Shown here in pieces: positions 8,819 through 17,381 of a stretch of DNA of 64,000 bases. The stretch is taken from assembly GCA_963749035.1 (NCBI GenBank), contig CAVVKW010000002.1, forward strand, positions 744,001 through 808,000, in the 5' to 3' direction. The translations under genes and the position numbers were made by a program. Each line of letters opens with the position of its first letter. Within the stretch, counting starts at the first letter, position 1. The stretch comes from CAVVKW01 sp963749035 (GTDB lineage Bacteria > Verrucomicrobiota > Verrucomicrobiia > Chthoniobacterales > JAATET01). Below the pieces are notes generated by a model. That model saw nothing but the letters and a program-made list of their open reading frames with translations, searched no databases and was not told the DNA's origin.

Positions 8819-9877
8819 CTACGTTCCCCGCGGATTAGGTTGCGAATAGAACTCCTTCAGCACCTCAGCCGCTGGTTTGTTGCGAAACTGAAAATCGATC
8901 GGCGGCAATGGTGCGTAGTTCGGGTCCGAAAACCACTGCCACCAGAAGAATCCGAAAAACCAACCCTCGTCCCAAAACGTCCGGAACAACACCTCGAAAC
9001 TCAGCCGCTGTTCCTCCAAATCCACCGGCGGCGGTAGCCCGTCCCGCCACGCGTGCGGTTTCATTCCTGCGCCCGGTACGCTGCGAAACCCCGCTTCTAG
9101 CAAGATTACCGGCTTATCGAATTTCGACGCCATTTCCGCCACCCGCCCTCTAGCCTTCGCCGCTTCCGCTAAGCGTTCCTTTAGATTTCCGTCGCCGATC
9201 GGGAAGTAGAAAGAAATCCCGATGTATTCGAGCTGATCCCAGAACTCGATGAAATCGATCTCGTCAGCCCAGTTCGCGGAATACGTGCATGGCCCAGGAT
9301 ACACCCCTCGCACCGCACGAATCACCTTCCGCCATCTCTCCGGCTGCAACTCCGTCGACGTCCGCATCTCACTTCCAACGCTAAAAAGCTCCACGCCCTC
9401 CTCGCGGGCTATCTGAGCCCATAACGAAATGAACTCGGTGTAATTCGCAAACCATTCCTCCCAGTCCTCCTCCGATTTCATCTGGATCGCTCCCCGCCAA
9501 TCGCCGCGCGAGCCATACATTCCAATCCAGATTTGCGGAGCAAGCGTCACTGCCAACCCGGTCTCATGAGCCGAACGAATCATCCGACGCACCCCATCCG
9601 GCGTCATCGTTAGATCCTCTCCGGTGTAACCGAAGATTCGGGGATCCTCAAGATTGAAACTGTAGCCCAGAGGAACGATCGCCACGGTATCCACACCGAG
9701 TGCTTTCAGTTCTTCGAGCGATTGCGCCGCCTGCTCCGTCCCGTATCCGCCCACCATGCTGTGATTGTGCGAAAAGACGACCCCTCGCTGGAACTGCGGA
9801 GAGAACTCCGGGCCGATCTTGGGGATCGCTCCCGTCATGAGCGTGGTAAGGATAAGCACAGTGGGAAGAAACGTCAT
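8819..9877 (-). CDS. GH113-type glycoside hydrolase (beta-mannanase-like)
   Basis: The 352-residue protein has a short hydrophobic N-terminus (about residues 1-20) that may be a signal peptide. The body is a TIM-barrel of the GH113/clan GH-A kind: RGVVFSHNHS near the start, then APQIWIG, SVGSEM with the likely acid/base Glu170, and VILLEAGFRS with the likely nucleophile Glu261, followed by FGFFWWQWFSD. Characterised GH113 enzymes are endo-1,4-mannanases. Its start overlaps the stop of the upstream membrane protein (ATGA), so it is the last gene of a five-gene operon devoted to polysaccharide. A hydrolase at such a place usually trims or releases the polymer, as BcsZ does in cellulose synthesis. 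That role and a mannan-like substrate are inferred. Its end faces the Alg8-like gene with a 23-bp gap. Confidence 0.75.
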   Translation of the reverse strand: MTFLPTVLILTTLMTGAIPKIGPEFSPQFQRGVVFSHNHSMVGGYGTEQAAQSLEELKALGVDTVAIVPLGYSFNLEDPRIFGYTGEDLTMTPDGVRRMIRSAHETGLAVTLAPQIWIGMYGSRGDWRGAIQMKSEEDWEEWFANYTEFISLWAQIAREEGVELFSVGSEMRTSTELQPERWRKVIRAVRGVYPGPCTYSANWADEIDFIEFWDQLEYIGISFYFPIGDGNLKERLAEAAKARGRVAEMASKFDKPVILLEAGFRSVPGAGMKPHAWRDGLPPPVDLEEQRLSFEVLFRTFWDEGWFFGFFWWQWFSDPNYAPLPPIDFQFRNKPAAEVLKEFYSQPNPRGT

Positions 9878-11451
9878 CGGGCGGCGGTAAACGGTGTTTC
9901 ATTTTCGAGGAGTTGCCACCCCCCAATTTGCAAAGTGGTCCGAAATCGATCCGTCTTGTCAGCCCCCAAAGACGACCATGCCCGCGAAACTAAATCCGGT
10001 CTGATCGTTAGCTGGGGATCCCTCAGTAGCGCGTGACTCGCTGCCACGTGCGGATTATCAATCGTAAATTGGAACCGTTGCTCGTGCGGCAAAACGAATC
10101 GCGACGCATCGTTGAGGAGCGCGATCACGGCAAACGCGTTGGAATCGTCGGCCAGCACTTTAAATGCCGTGGGTGTGGACTCGATCAGTTCCGCCAGCTG
10201 CCGCTCCGCCGTAAAAGTCCGCACGTCGTAACCGGCCAACAGACGTCGCCAAGCTCGCTCTTCCTCCAATGGCGACGTCGCCATCAATTGCCATCCGAAT
10301 ATCATCGCAGCGAACGTCGCCAACGTTAGACCAGTGACCTCGCGCGAACTCAGCCGGTGTAATTGAGTTCCGAGCAAAATCAACATTACCGCCAGTAGCG
10401 GTGCCAACGAAAGCCACGCCTGCGACAACTGACTGCGTCCTCCAAGCATTGCCACTAGCTCAATGACAAAAGGAATCGTGCACAGCAGGGCCACCGCCGC
10501 ATTTCGCAGGCGGGCCAGCACGTAGATCAACACCGGGCCCGTCAGAAGCAACCCCCCGGAAAGGTAGGCGGCCGCCGCGACTGGCGAACGAAGCGACCAA
10601 CTTAAACCATCACGAAAACTCTCGACGCTGCTCCGGGCAACCGCCGCCGATGTCGGCAGCAATAACCCCTCCCATTCCTTGCCGAAAGCCCAGCTCAACC
10701 CATGCCACAGAGCTTGGACCGTCGCCATCGGTAGAAATAAAAGCAACGCAATGGTCACGACCTTCCGGCCATTCCGACGATCCTCCGACGGCAGGAGCAA
10801 CGGCGTCGCCAACAGGAAGATCGGCAAGGCAAGCAGCAATCCTCGGTTCGCCAATGACGCCAGCCCCAACATAAGCGCCGCTGCCCAAAGAAATCGGATC
10901 GCGTGCGCCTGCTCACGCTCGGGATCGATCCACGCCGAGAGCCATCCGATCCGCCTCGCCTCCCTCAAATTCTGCTCCTCGAGCGCAAAACGCGCCGCGA
11001 GCTGGATTGCCACTACCATCGCAAACAGCCCCAAAACGGTGGCACTACCGGTCACTGCGCTATGAAAGACACCGGGCAGCAGCGCCGCTGCAACCAACAA
11101 AAGAACCAATGCCGGACGGCTTGCGATCACCCTTCGAAAAGAATACGCCAGCCAGCCAATTAAACCCGCACCGGCCAGAGCCGACACCCAGACAGCCGGA
11201 TGAGGCAGCCCAATTCCAGCGAATGGGATGGCGGCAAGATACGCCAGAGGCGGCTTTGGGACCCCCAGACTCGCAAACGTCAGCAGATCGCTCCGAGCCG
11301 CTAGAACCGCCCTGGCCGAAATTAGTGCGCTTTCGGTCGTTAGAAACCCGCACCATTCGCAAAGTGCCAACCCCGTCGTGATCCACGCCCCCGCCAGGGT
11401 GATCGCAATGACGATCGGCGCGATATTTTGCCAGCCCGGCCTACGCATCAT
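9874..11451 (-). CDS. Multi-pass membrane protein, GT39/ArnT-like glycosyltransferase
   Basis: The 525-residue protein has about ten hydrophobic segments in its first 390 residues and a hydrophilic C-terminal domain of about 130 residues. This is the layout of lipid-linked-sugar-dependent glycosyltransferases of the PMT/ArnT type. The first outside loop contains acidic residues (LTTESALISARAVLA) where that family keeps its catalytic Asp or Glu, but no signature is strong enough to be sure. It overlaps the upstream glycosyltransferase by 11 bp and the downstream GH113 gene by 4 bp. In this operon it could decorate the polymer outside the membrane, or be a Wzy-like polymerase. Confidence 0.55.
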   Translation of the reverse strand: MMRRPGWQNIAPIVIAITLAGAWITTGLALCEWCGFLTTESALISARAVLAARSDLLTFASLGVPKPPLAYLAAIPFAGIGLPHPAVWVSALAGAGLIGWLAYSFRRVIASRPALVLLLVAAALLPGVFHSAVTGSATVLGLFAMVVAIQLAARFALEEQNLREARRIGWLSAWIDPEREQAHAIRFLWAAALMLGLASLANRGLLLALPIFLLATPLLLPSEDRRNGRKVVTIALLLFLPMATVQALWHGLSWAFGKEWEGLLLPTSAAVARSSVESFRDGLSWSLRSPVAAAAYLSGGLLLTGPVLIYVLARLRNAAVALLCTIPFVIELVAMLGGRSQLSQAWLSLAPLLAVMLILLGTQLHRLSSREVTGLTLATFAAMIFGWQLMATSPLEEERAWRRLLAGYDVRTFTAERQLAELIESTPTAFKVLADDSNAFAVIALLNDASRFVLPHEQRFQFTIDNPHVAASHALLRDPQLTIRPDLVSRAWSSLGADKTDRFRTTLQIGGWQLLENETPFTAAR

Positions 11452-13324
11452 CCCTCGAGTGCGCCACCGACGGCAGCCCGCCGGTCACCGCCGTTAAACC
11501 GTGATCGGTCTTTTCCCAGTAAAACGGATTTACGACCAATTGCCACAGCCCCTTGTAGGCCGCAACTGCGTGCAGAACCCAGTAAAACGGATTCAGCAGC
11601 GCGTAGGGGCTCAACGCATGTCGACCCCGTCGAAACACCGCAAGCACGCAGGCGTAAACCGCCAGCAAATTGCCAAGCACCAGATTGGCGATCGACAACG
11701 CCAGCAACCACGGCGGAAAGATCTCGTCGATCAACGGCGAACGTGTCACGGCCCAGACCACCAGGATCAGCCAGAGAATCGGATTCACCAAAAACGTGAA
11801 CGGCGTTCCGCCAATGAACAAAACGAACCCCACAAATCCCCGCCACCCAATGCGCCGGGCGAGGCGAAACGGGTGCCGCGTGTGCACTAGAAACGTCTGC
11901 ATGTATCCCTTGATCCAGCGCGACCGCTGCCGGACCCAATTTCCGACGTGGCAGTTGGCTTCTTCGAACGTTGTCGAATCAATCGTCGCCACAGTGTATC
12001 CACGAGTACTCGCCCTTACGCCGAGGTCGGCATCTTCCGTCACGTTGTAGGGGTCCCACGCGCCGAGTTCTCTCAGCCGATCGGTCTTGAAATGATTGCT
12101 CGTCCCTCCCAGCGGAATTGGGATCTTCATCGCCTCCATCCCAGGCAAGTTGTAGTCAAACCAACTCGTGTATTCGAGGGTGAACAACCGAGTCAGCAGG
12201 TTCTCCCGCCAATTAAAATAATTCAGGCAACCTTGGATACAGACGACCTTCGCCGGGAGTTTGCGAAACGACACGACGACTTTCTCGAGCTGATCTGGTT
12301 CGGGGAAATCCTCAGCGTCGTAAATTGCAGTGTATTTCCCCGACACGAAGAACATGCCGTAGTTGCAGGCCTTTGGCTTCGTTTTTGGCTCCGCGTGCGG
12401 AACGACAATCGTGTGAAAATTTGGCGGCGGTCGAATCGCCCGCACCGCTTCGATCGTCTCATCATCGCCCTCTTCAAGAAGGATGTTCACATCCAGCTTG
12501 GCCAACGGGTAATTCAGGGAAGAAAGCTGCCGCACCAACCCCGACACCACCAGAGGCTCGCGAAAGACCGGAACCAAAATCGAATACACCGGCAGCGTTG
12601 CCGGATCGATACCGTCCAACTCCTGCGGTGAGACTTTGTGTGAAACCGTCCGCGTTGAGCCGATGAAAACCAGCAGTGTCTTGAAGCCAACACACAACGT
12701 GTAAAAAAGGTTCAAAATACAATTTACCACAATCAACGTTGCAACCGGAGCGACAAGTAGCCCCCCGAGCACCGCCGTGAGTCCCGCCCAAACCACTCCA
12801 AGCTGAGGTGGCGTGAACGTCCGCTTGGCTGAGGAGGCCGGATGGGCGGTCGCAAGTCCGTGAACCGCTTCGTGGAGAAATTCTTGCCCACAAAAACGCG
12901 TCACGCAGTCGACCCACTCCTCCTCGAGCAGCAAGAACGGCACCCGACCCGTCCTTCGAAAACTGACTGGCAATCTAGCCGGATCGACTGCCGCAATCGC
13001 GTATCCCTCCGGCGTTCGCACCGGCAGCGCCCGATTGTCCCGCCATTTGTCCCAGCCATGCTCGGCAAGGCCCTCGGCGTCGAATTCAAGATTTGCCGGG
13101 TTTACCCGCCGGACATCGTGCACCGTAGTGTAAGCCCGGAGATAGGTGTTCGAGTCGACGATCGAGAGAGTCCGCAGCAACGGATCTGCCGGCACGCCCC
13201 ATGAAACGGACGAATCAGCGATTTGCTGCCTCGCATTCGCGCTGACAACACCGCGCTCAAAAAGCTGATTAGTGATGCGCACCGTGGGATCAACGCGCGT
13301 GCTGACGCCCTTGTTTATAGACAA
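11441..13324 (-). CDS. BcsA-like membrane glycosyltransferase 2 with MshEN/GspE-like N-terminus
   Basis: Residues 1-115 resemble the N-terminal domain of GspE/MshE ATPases (VDPTVRITNQLFERGVVS). Some members of that domain family bind c-di-GMP, but the RLG of the consensus is not present here. Two membrane helices lie at about 172-222. The GT2 core follows at about 245-475 with VPVFREP, the metal-binding DAED at 336-339, the catalytic TEDADLG at 429-435 and the polymerase-type QRSRW at 466-470. Three more membrane helices close the protein. These motifs mark a processive synthase like cellulose or hyaluronan synthases. It directly follows a BcsB-like subunit, which is its expected partner. The start is uncertain: the codon at 13324 is TTG and overlaps the bcsB-like gene by 35 bp. 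A GTG at 13282 would cut into the conserved N-terminal domain. Confidence 0.82.
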   Translation of the reverse strand: MSINKGVSTRVDPTVRITNQLFERGVVSANARQQIADSSVSWGVPADPLLRTLSIVDSNTYLRAYTTVHDVRRVNPANLEFDAEGLAEHGWDKWRDNRALPVRTPEGYAIAAVDPARLPVSFRRTGRVPFLLLEEEWVDCVTRFCGQEFLHEAVHGLATAHPASSAKRTFTPPQLGVVWAGLTAVLGGLLVAPVATLIVVNCILNLFYTLCVGFKTLLVFIGSTRTVSHKVSPQELDGIDPATLPVYSILVPVFREPLVVSGLVRQLSSLNYPLAKLDVNILLEEGDDETIEAVRAIRPPPNFHTIVVPHAEPKTKPKACNYGMFFVSGKYTAIYDAEDFPEPDQLEKVVVSFRKLPAKVVCIQGCLNYFNWRENLLTRLFTLEYTSWFDYNLPGMEAMKIPIPLGGTSNHFKTDRLRELGAWDPYNVTEDADLGVRASTRGYTVATIDSTTFEEANCHVGNWVRQRSRWIKGYMQTFLVHTRHPFRLARRIGWRGFVGFVLFIGGTPFTFLVNPILWLILVVWAVTRSPLIDEIFPPWLLALSIANLVLGNLLAVYACVLAVFRRGRHALSPYALLNPFYWVLHAVAAYKGLWQLVVNPFYWEKTDHGLTAVTGGLPSVAHSRDDA

Positions 13325-15236
13325 AAAGAACTGTTAGCGAGACCGCAAGCCACAGCACACCGATTAGCCACCACCGCCATCGTCCCCAGTGGCTTTGCGT
13401 TCCCGCTGCACCTGCCTTCGTAAGCTCCAGTCCCTTGGCGACCGCAAACGTCTCGGCCTGCGTTGGCAACTTTCGCTCCCGGGTTGTCATCGTCAGAACC
13501 GGTGAGCGGCCGTCACCAATGAGAACGTCACCCGCTTCTATCCAACGCGCAGCCGCAATCTCCGTGGAGACCTCCCTCAGCACCGTTGGACCCTTGAGCC
13601 CCACGCCTGCCGCCACGATCACAGGATTCTCGTGCAGGTTAAATCCGAGTTGCCAAATCCCCACGCTGGTGTCCGAGGCGATCAGCAACGCCCCCCCGCG
13701 ATCCGCGTTACGAAAAACCAAACGTCCCTCCGCCTCCGCGATGGGCAAAGTTTCTTTAATCCCGATTAGTGACTTCGGTAGCGAACCCACTACGACCGCC
13801 GCCTCCTCCCCGGACGAAGCCGCGACCAGCTTCGGATCTAGGATCGTCGACCGGTTAACCCGCTGTAGCCAGATCACGACAGACGCAGCTACCTCCAGTT
13901 TCTCGCCGTCACTTGCCAATACTTCATAGGGGGCCGACGCGAACGCCGACTGTGCGGCTTCCAGCAAACTCAAAGGGGTGACGGCATCACCCGCGTCGGC
14001 TTCGTTCACCCGAATGCCTGTCGTCTCCTCGAGTTGCCAAAAATACTGCGCCGCCGATTCACTGGGGAACATGGCGATCCGCACCTCGCTCTCTCCTTCC
14101 TGATCGCCGACGGGTAACGGCACCGACCAAACGAACCTTTCCGTAGCAGGATCTAGTCGCTCCGAGTGCACCAGACGCCCATTCAAGAACGCAGCCCCAA
14201 CGATCTGACCGGCCCCTGACAAATCCGAGATGCGTCCAGCGACGTGTAACTCGAGATCCCGCGCTCGCGGGCCGAGCTTCCACGGGACAAACCGAAAAAG
14301 TCGTTCCGTATCTCCCGGCCCTCGGACCAATTCCGTTATCGCCGGATCTGCGGCACGAATTACCGTGAGAGCATTCTTGGACTCCTGCTCGCCAGCGCGG
14401 ACCACCGCGACCCGATCGCTAGGAATCGGCACGTCGCCGAGGTCACGCAGCAACGCCCACACTTTGTCCGCCTCTTCCTGACTCCCCGCTGACATCGTAA
14501 TCACTCGCCCCCCCTCACTCGCAGACACGCGAATCCCTGCCTCGCCTTCGTCAGCGGATTCGATCACGATCTGATCGCCGACACCGCTCCCCGAACGAGT
14601 TGCCGTGACTCGCCCAAACGGTTGGACATACGCTGCCCAACTTGCCGCTCGTAACGCCAACTCGTCCGCAAAACCACCACCTCCCGGCAACTGAACCGCA
14701 ACCTCCGGTCCCAGGGTCACCGGCAGTCGCCCGACCGCCAGCCAATCAAGATCGTCTGACTCGACCACACTCCTCAACACCGTCGATGGCTGGACGTCGA
14801 CCCAAGCTTTAGCCCGCTGGATTTCACCGATCGGGACACCGCTCCCCGTGAGCTCCAACCGAGCTCGGACCGTCAGTTTCAGCACCTGACTGGTTGGGTC
14901 ATCGAGCAACGCGTCTGCGGGGACTGGCGCGCGAATCTCGAGTGACTTGCCAGCCCCGACCGCAGCGCTTACCACCGGTCGCTCGTTGACCAAGACCGTG
15001 ACGACGGAGTCCGCAGATAGAAACGGCGAAGACTCGATGTTTAAGACAAAGTCTGACCCGTTGATCGCTGGATTCCGACTCGGCAGCGGAAAGAAAAAGT
15101 CTCGTTCGACTGCCTTCCCCGTGAGTCGCTCGGCGCGGACGAATCCTAGCTCGGAAAGCGATCGATTTACCACGATTGGCGCAGCCACGAGCGATTGGGC
15201 AAGAAGTCCGGCTAGGGCAAAATCCAGTATCCTCAT
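13290..15236 (-). CDS. BcsB-like periplasmic synthase subunit
   Basis: The 648-residue protein begins with a signal peptide (MRILDFALAGLLAQSLVAAP) and ends with one membrane helix (about 620-640, WWLIGVLWLAVSLTVLFVY) and a short basic tail. This is the topology of BcsB, the membrane-anchored periplasmic partner of cellulose synthase BcsA. The interior shows alternating beta-rich carbohydrate-binding-like and flavodoxin-like parts, for example VTVLVNERPVVSAAV and VVVGSLPKSLIGI, as expected of that family. The ATG at 15236 overlaps the stop of the upstream gene (ATGA); a GTG four codons earlier is less likely. BcsB guides the nascent polymer into the periplasm, and the neighbouring GT2 is its natural partner. 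Sequence divergence means the polymer need not be cellulose. Confidence 0.7.
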   Translation of the reverse strand: MRILDFALAGLLAQSLVAAPIVVNRSLSELGFVRAERLTGKAVERDFFFPLPSRNPAINGSDFVLNIESSPFLSADSVVTVLVNERPVVSAAVGAGKSLEIRAPVPADALLDDPTSQVLKLTVRARLELTGSGVPIGEIQRAKAWVDVQPSTVLRSVVESDDLDWLAVGRLPVTLGPEVAVQLPGGGGFADELALRAASWAAYVQPFGRVTATRSGSGVGDQIVIESADEGEAGIRVSASEGGRVITMSAGSQEEADKVWALLRDLGDVPIPSDRVAVVRAGEQESKNALTVIRAADPAITELVRGPGDTERLFRFVPWKLGPRARDLELHVAGRISDLSGAGQIVGAAFLNGRLVHSERLDPATERFVWSVPLPVGDQEGESEVRIAMFPSESAAQYFWQLEETTGIRVNEADAGDAVTPLSLLEAAQSAFASAPYEVLASDGEKLEVAASVVIWLQRVNRSTILDPKLVAASSGEEAAVVVGSLPKSLIGIKETLPIAEAEGRLVFRNADRGGALLIASDTSVGIWQLGFNLHENPVIVAAGVGLKGPTVLREVSTEIAAARWIEAGDVLIGDGRSPVLTMTTRERKLPTQAETFAVAKGLELTKAGAAGTQSHWGRWRWWLIGVLWLAVSLTVLFVYKQGRQHAR

Positions 15237-16417
15237 TGCAACATCCACGCTGTCAGACCAACCGCGCCCCCGACAAAGATGGCTACGGGAGTCAGCCAGG
15301 TCGGCAGCTCGGATTCACTTCTCAGGTGCCTGTCCCAAGGGGCGATCGGCGAGTAAAGAGTGCCCGGAAGTGGCTCCGTCGGTAAGACGGCGACCTCAGC
15401 CGGAAGGTTCAGAACCACCGTAATCCGGTCACCACTGCGACGGCGCAGCGTCGCGTCGCCGCCCAGCAGTCGTGCACTTCGCCGCACCAAGGTCAGTCCG
15501 AAAGGTAACGCCTCATCACGGGACGCAAACGATCGGAACAGTCGATTGGCCGACTCCTCGGATAACCCCGCTGCGAGCAAATTCACCTGAAACTCCACCG
15601 ACCCCGGTTTCCTGCCAGCCCGCAATTCGATCCGGCGGTCCTCGCCCATCAGTGCTCCCAATCCGTCAATCAATTCAGACACCGCTCCGGAGAGAATCTC
15701 GGGCACCGTGACGAGCGCACACTTCTCAACGTAGGCATCGAGATCGATCCGGCGAGCTGACCAGCGTTTGCGAAATGCTGATTCGTTCGTCTCCCACCAA
15801 TCCCGCACGTCGATCTCAACCCTCGCGCCCAAATCGGTCCCGGACTTACCGCCGTTCGCCGCGCCATTGCTCTTGCCGTCTCCCTCCAGTCGGGTAAACC
15901 AGCGCGCCACGTCCCGGAAGATCCGTTCACTATCACCCTCCAGCCGCTCATCAACAAATACCCGCGAGCCAAGTCGATTCTTTTCAGCGGAATGCCGAAG
16001 CAGATTCCGCGTCACCAATCGGGGGTGCCTCGCCAGCAGTTCAAGAAACGCAGCCGAGTCGAGACGCAGGACCAAGCACTCCTGTCGCGCCACGATCCTC
16101 GCCCGCCGTACCGGGGCCGCGATCGTCCCCTCCTCCGCGTCGATTACCGCGCCCTCACCGAAAAACTGGCCGACCTCAAGCCGAGCGGATTCACTATACT
16201 CATTCGTTTCCCTCCCGCGAACAAGCAGACCCAGTTCACCACGAGCGACGACGTGCACCGAATCAAATTGTTCTCCTTCCTCGAACAACGCCTGCCCCGG
16301 CGCGAGCGAGACTGTAGTCGCACCCGCCGCCAGAGACTCAACGTCATCCACCGACAAACCGTCGCAAAGACTGCACTGGCAAATCAAAGCGACCAAATCC
16401 AGCCCGCCCTTCGCCAT
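15233..16417 (-). CDS. Cyclic-nucleotide-binding protein with degenerate HATPase-like region and membrane tail
   Basis: The 394-residue protein starts at ATG 16417, preceded by GGAT; the open frame further upstream runs antisense into the neighbouring barrel gene and is not used. Residues about 10-150 form a CRP-like cNMP-binding domain (LAPGQALFEEGE, then GQFFGEGAVID and a RARIVARQECLVLRL strand). There is no helix-turn-helix after it. Residues about 225-370 look like a worn-down histidine-kinase ATPase domain: the region around ELIDGLGAL and LFRSFASRDEALPFGLTLVRRSARLLGGDATLRR copies the G-box end, but no clear N-box is seen. The C-terminus is one membrane helix (PVAIFVGGAVGLTAWML). It is the first gene of the polysaccharide operon and probably senses a signal for the synthase at the membrane; this is inference. 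Confidence 0.65.
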   Translation of the reverse strand: MAKGGLDLVALICQCSLCDGLSVDDVESLAAGATTVSLAPGQALFEEGEQFDSVHVVARGELGLLVRGRETNEYSESARLEVGQFFGEGAVIDAEEGTIAAPVRRARIVARQECLVLRLDSAAFLELLARHPRLVTRNLLRHSAEKNRLGSRVFVDERLEGDSERIFRDVARWFTRLEGDGKSNGAANGGKSGTDLGARVEIDVRDWWETNESAFRKRWSARRIDLDAYVEKCALVTVPEILSGAVSELIDGLGALMGEDRRIELRAGRKPGSVEFQVNLLAAGLSEESANRLFRSFASRDEALPFGLTLVRRSARLLGGDATLRRRSGDRITVVLNLPAEVAVLPTEPLPGTLYSPIAPWDRHLRSESELPTWLTPVAIFVGGAVGLTAWMLQ

Positions 16418-16465
16418 GCTCAATCCGTTTGGGTCCGAAAATTCCCGCACTTGCAAAACGCGGCG

Positions 16466-17374
16466 ATGATGACTTCTCTTCCTCGCATGGCAAGCCCGGG
16501 ACAAGCAAAGACCCGGATCAAGTGGCGGATCGCACACCTTGCAAACGGATTGTTTCTCCCGACAGTTTTCGCGTCCCTCTTTTTGCTCGTCACTCCTCCC
16601 CGAAGCTGGGCCGGAGCCTGGGCTAAGCCGCAAGGCGAAGGCCTTGCCGTTCTTAGTTACTACTTTTACACGACCGCCGATCAGTTCGGCGACGGCTGGG
16701 ACCGAGAGGACTTTGGATTCGACGGTCGCTTTACAAAGAATGAGTGGAACCTCTACGTCGAATATGGTCTCACGGATCAATTCACCCTGATCGGTAATTT
16801 CTTCTTGGATGGCCTCGCCTACAGCAACGAGTTCGGCCGGGACACCAATTTCGGACTTGCCGATCAGGAAGTCGGACTCCGCTACCAATTCGCCCAATCC
16901 ATACCCCAAGCCCTCCAGTTCACCGTCAAAATTCCCGGCCCCTACGACGTCAACGACTCACCCGCGCTCGGCAATGGCCAGACCGACATCGAACTCGATT
17001 ACTACATCGGTCACGCCTTCCCAGTCGGCTCTCGCTGGGGATTTTTTGACCTCGGGTTCGGCTACCGACTCCGCACCGCCGAACCCGCCGACGAACTCCG
17101 CTGGTATCTCACTGGCGGCATCCAGATCACCGACTGGCTCGACATCTATTTCATCGAAGCCAGCGGCATCCACGGACTCGGCAACGACGAACCGCAATTC
17201 GTCGGAGACAACATCTTGCTTACGACCGATTTCGATCTGATTAAGATCGGCGCGTCCGCTCTCGTCGAACCCGTCGAAGGCTGGATTCTCCAAGCGGGTC
17301 CCTACTGGCACGCCGCCGGTCGCGCCACCGGCGCCGGTGGCGGATTCAAGATCGCCGTTTGGCGGGAATTCTAA
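16466..17374 (+). CDS. Predicted outer-membrane beta-barrel protein of the polysaccharide locus
   Basis: This 302-residue protein has an N-terminal membrane-targeting region (about 15-50, LFLPTVFASLFLLVT then PRSWAGAW). After it come alternating aromatic and hydrophobic strands (NEWNLYVEYGLTDQFTLIGN, QEVGLRYQFAQ, WGFFDLGFGYRL), and the chain ends in WREF, a typical C-terminal barrel strand with terminal Phe. No specific family is recognised. It diverges from the polysaccharide operon with only 48 bp between the start codons, and may be its outer-membrane component; that link rests on position alone. Three in-frame ATGs at 16466, 16469 and 16487 are possible starts. Confidence 0.65.
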   Translation: MMTSLPRMASPGQAKTRIKWRIAHLANGLFLPTVFASLFLLVTPPRSWAGAWAKPQGEGLAVLSYYFYTTADQFGDGWDREDFGFDGRFTKNEWNLYVEYGLTDQFTLIGNFFLDGLAYSNEFGRDTNFGLADQEVGLRYQFAQSIPQALQFTVKIPGPYDVNDSPALGNGQTDIELDYYIGHAFPVGSRWGFFDLGFGYRLRTAEPADELRWYLTGGIQITDWLDIYFIEASGIHGLGNDEPQFVGDNILLTTDFDLIKIGASALVEPVEGWILQAGPYWHAAGRATGAGGGFKIAVWREF

Positions 17375-17381
17375 TCTCCCC

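Noticed and set aside
15992..16465. Extension of the barrel-protein frame upstream of 16466
   Set aside because: The extra 158 codons are antisense to the cNMP protein gene, are rich in Arg/Gln without any fold, and would bury a good signal-like N-terminus.
16418..16909. Extension of the cNMP-protein frame upstream of ATG 16417
   Set aside because: It is antisense to the barrel protein gene and looks like a mirror-frame artefact; ATG 16417 has a GGAT ribosome-binding stretch and begins the domain naturally.
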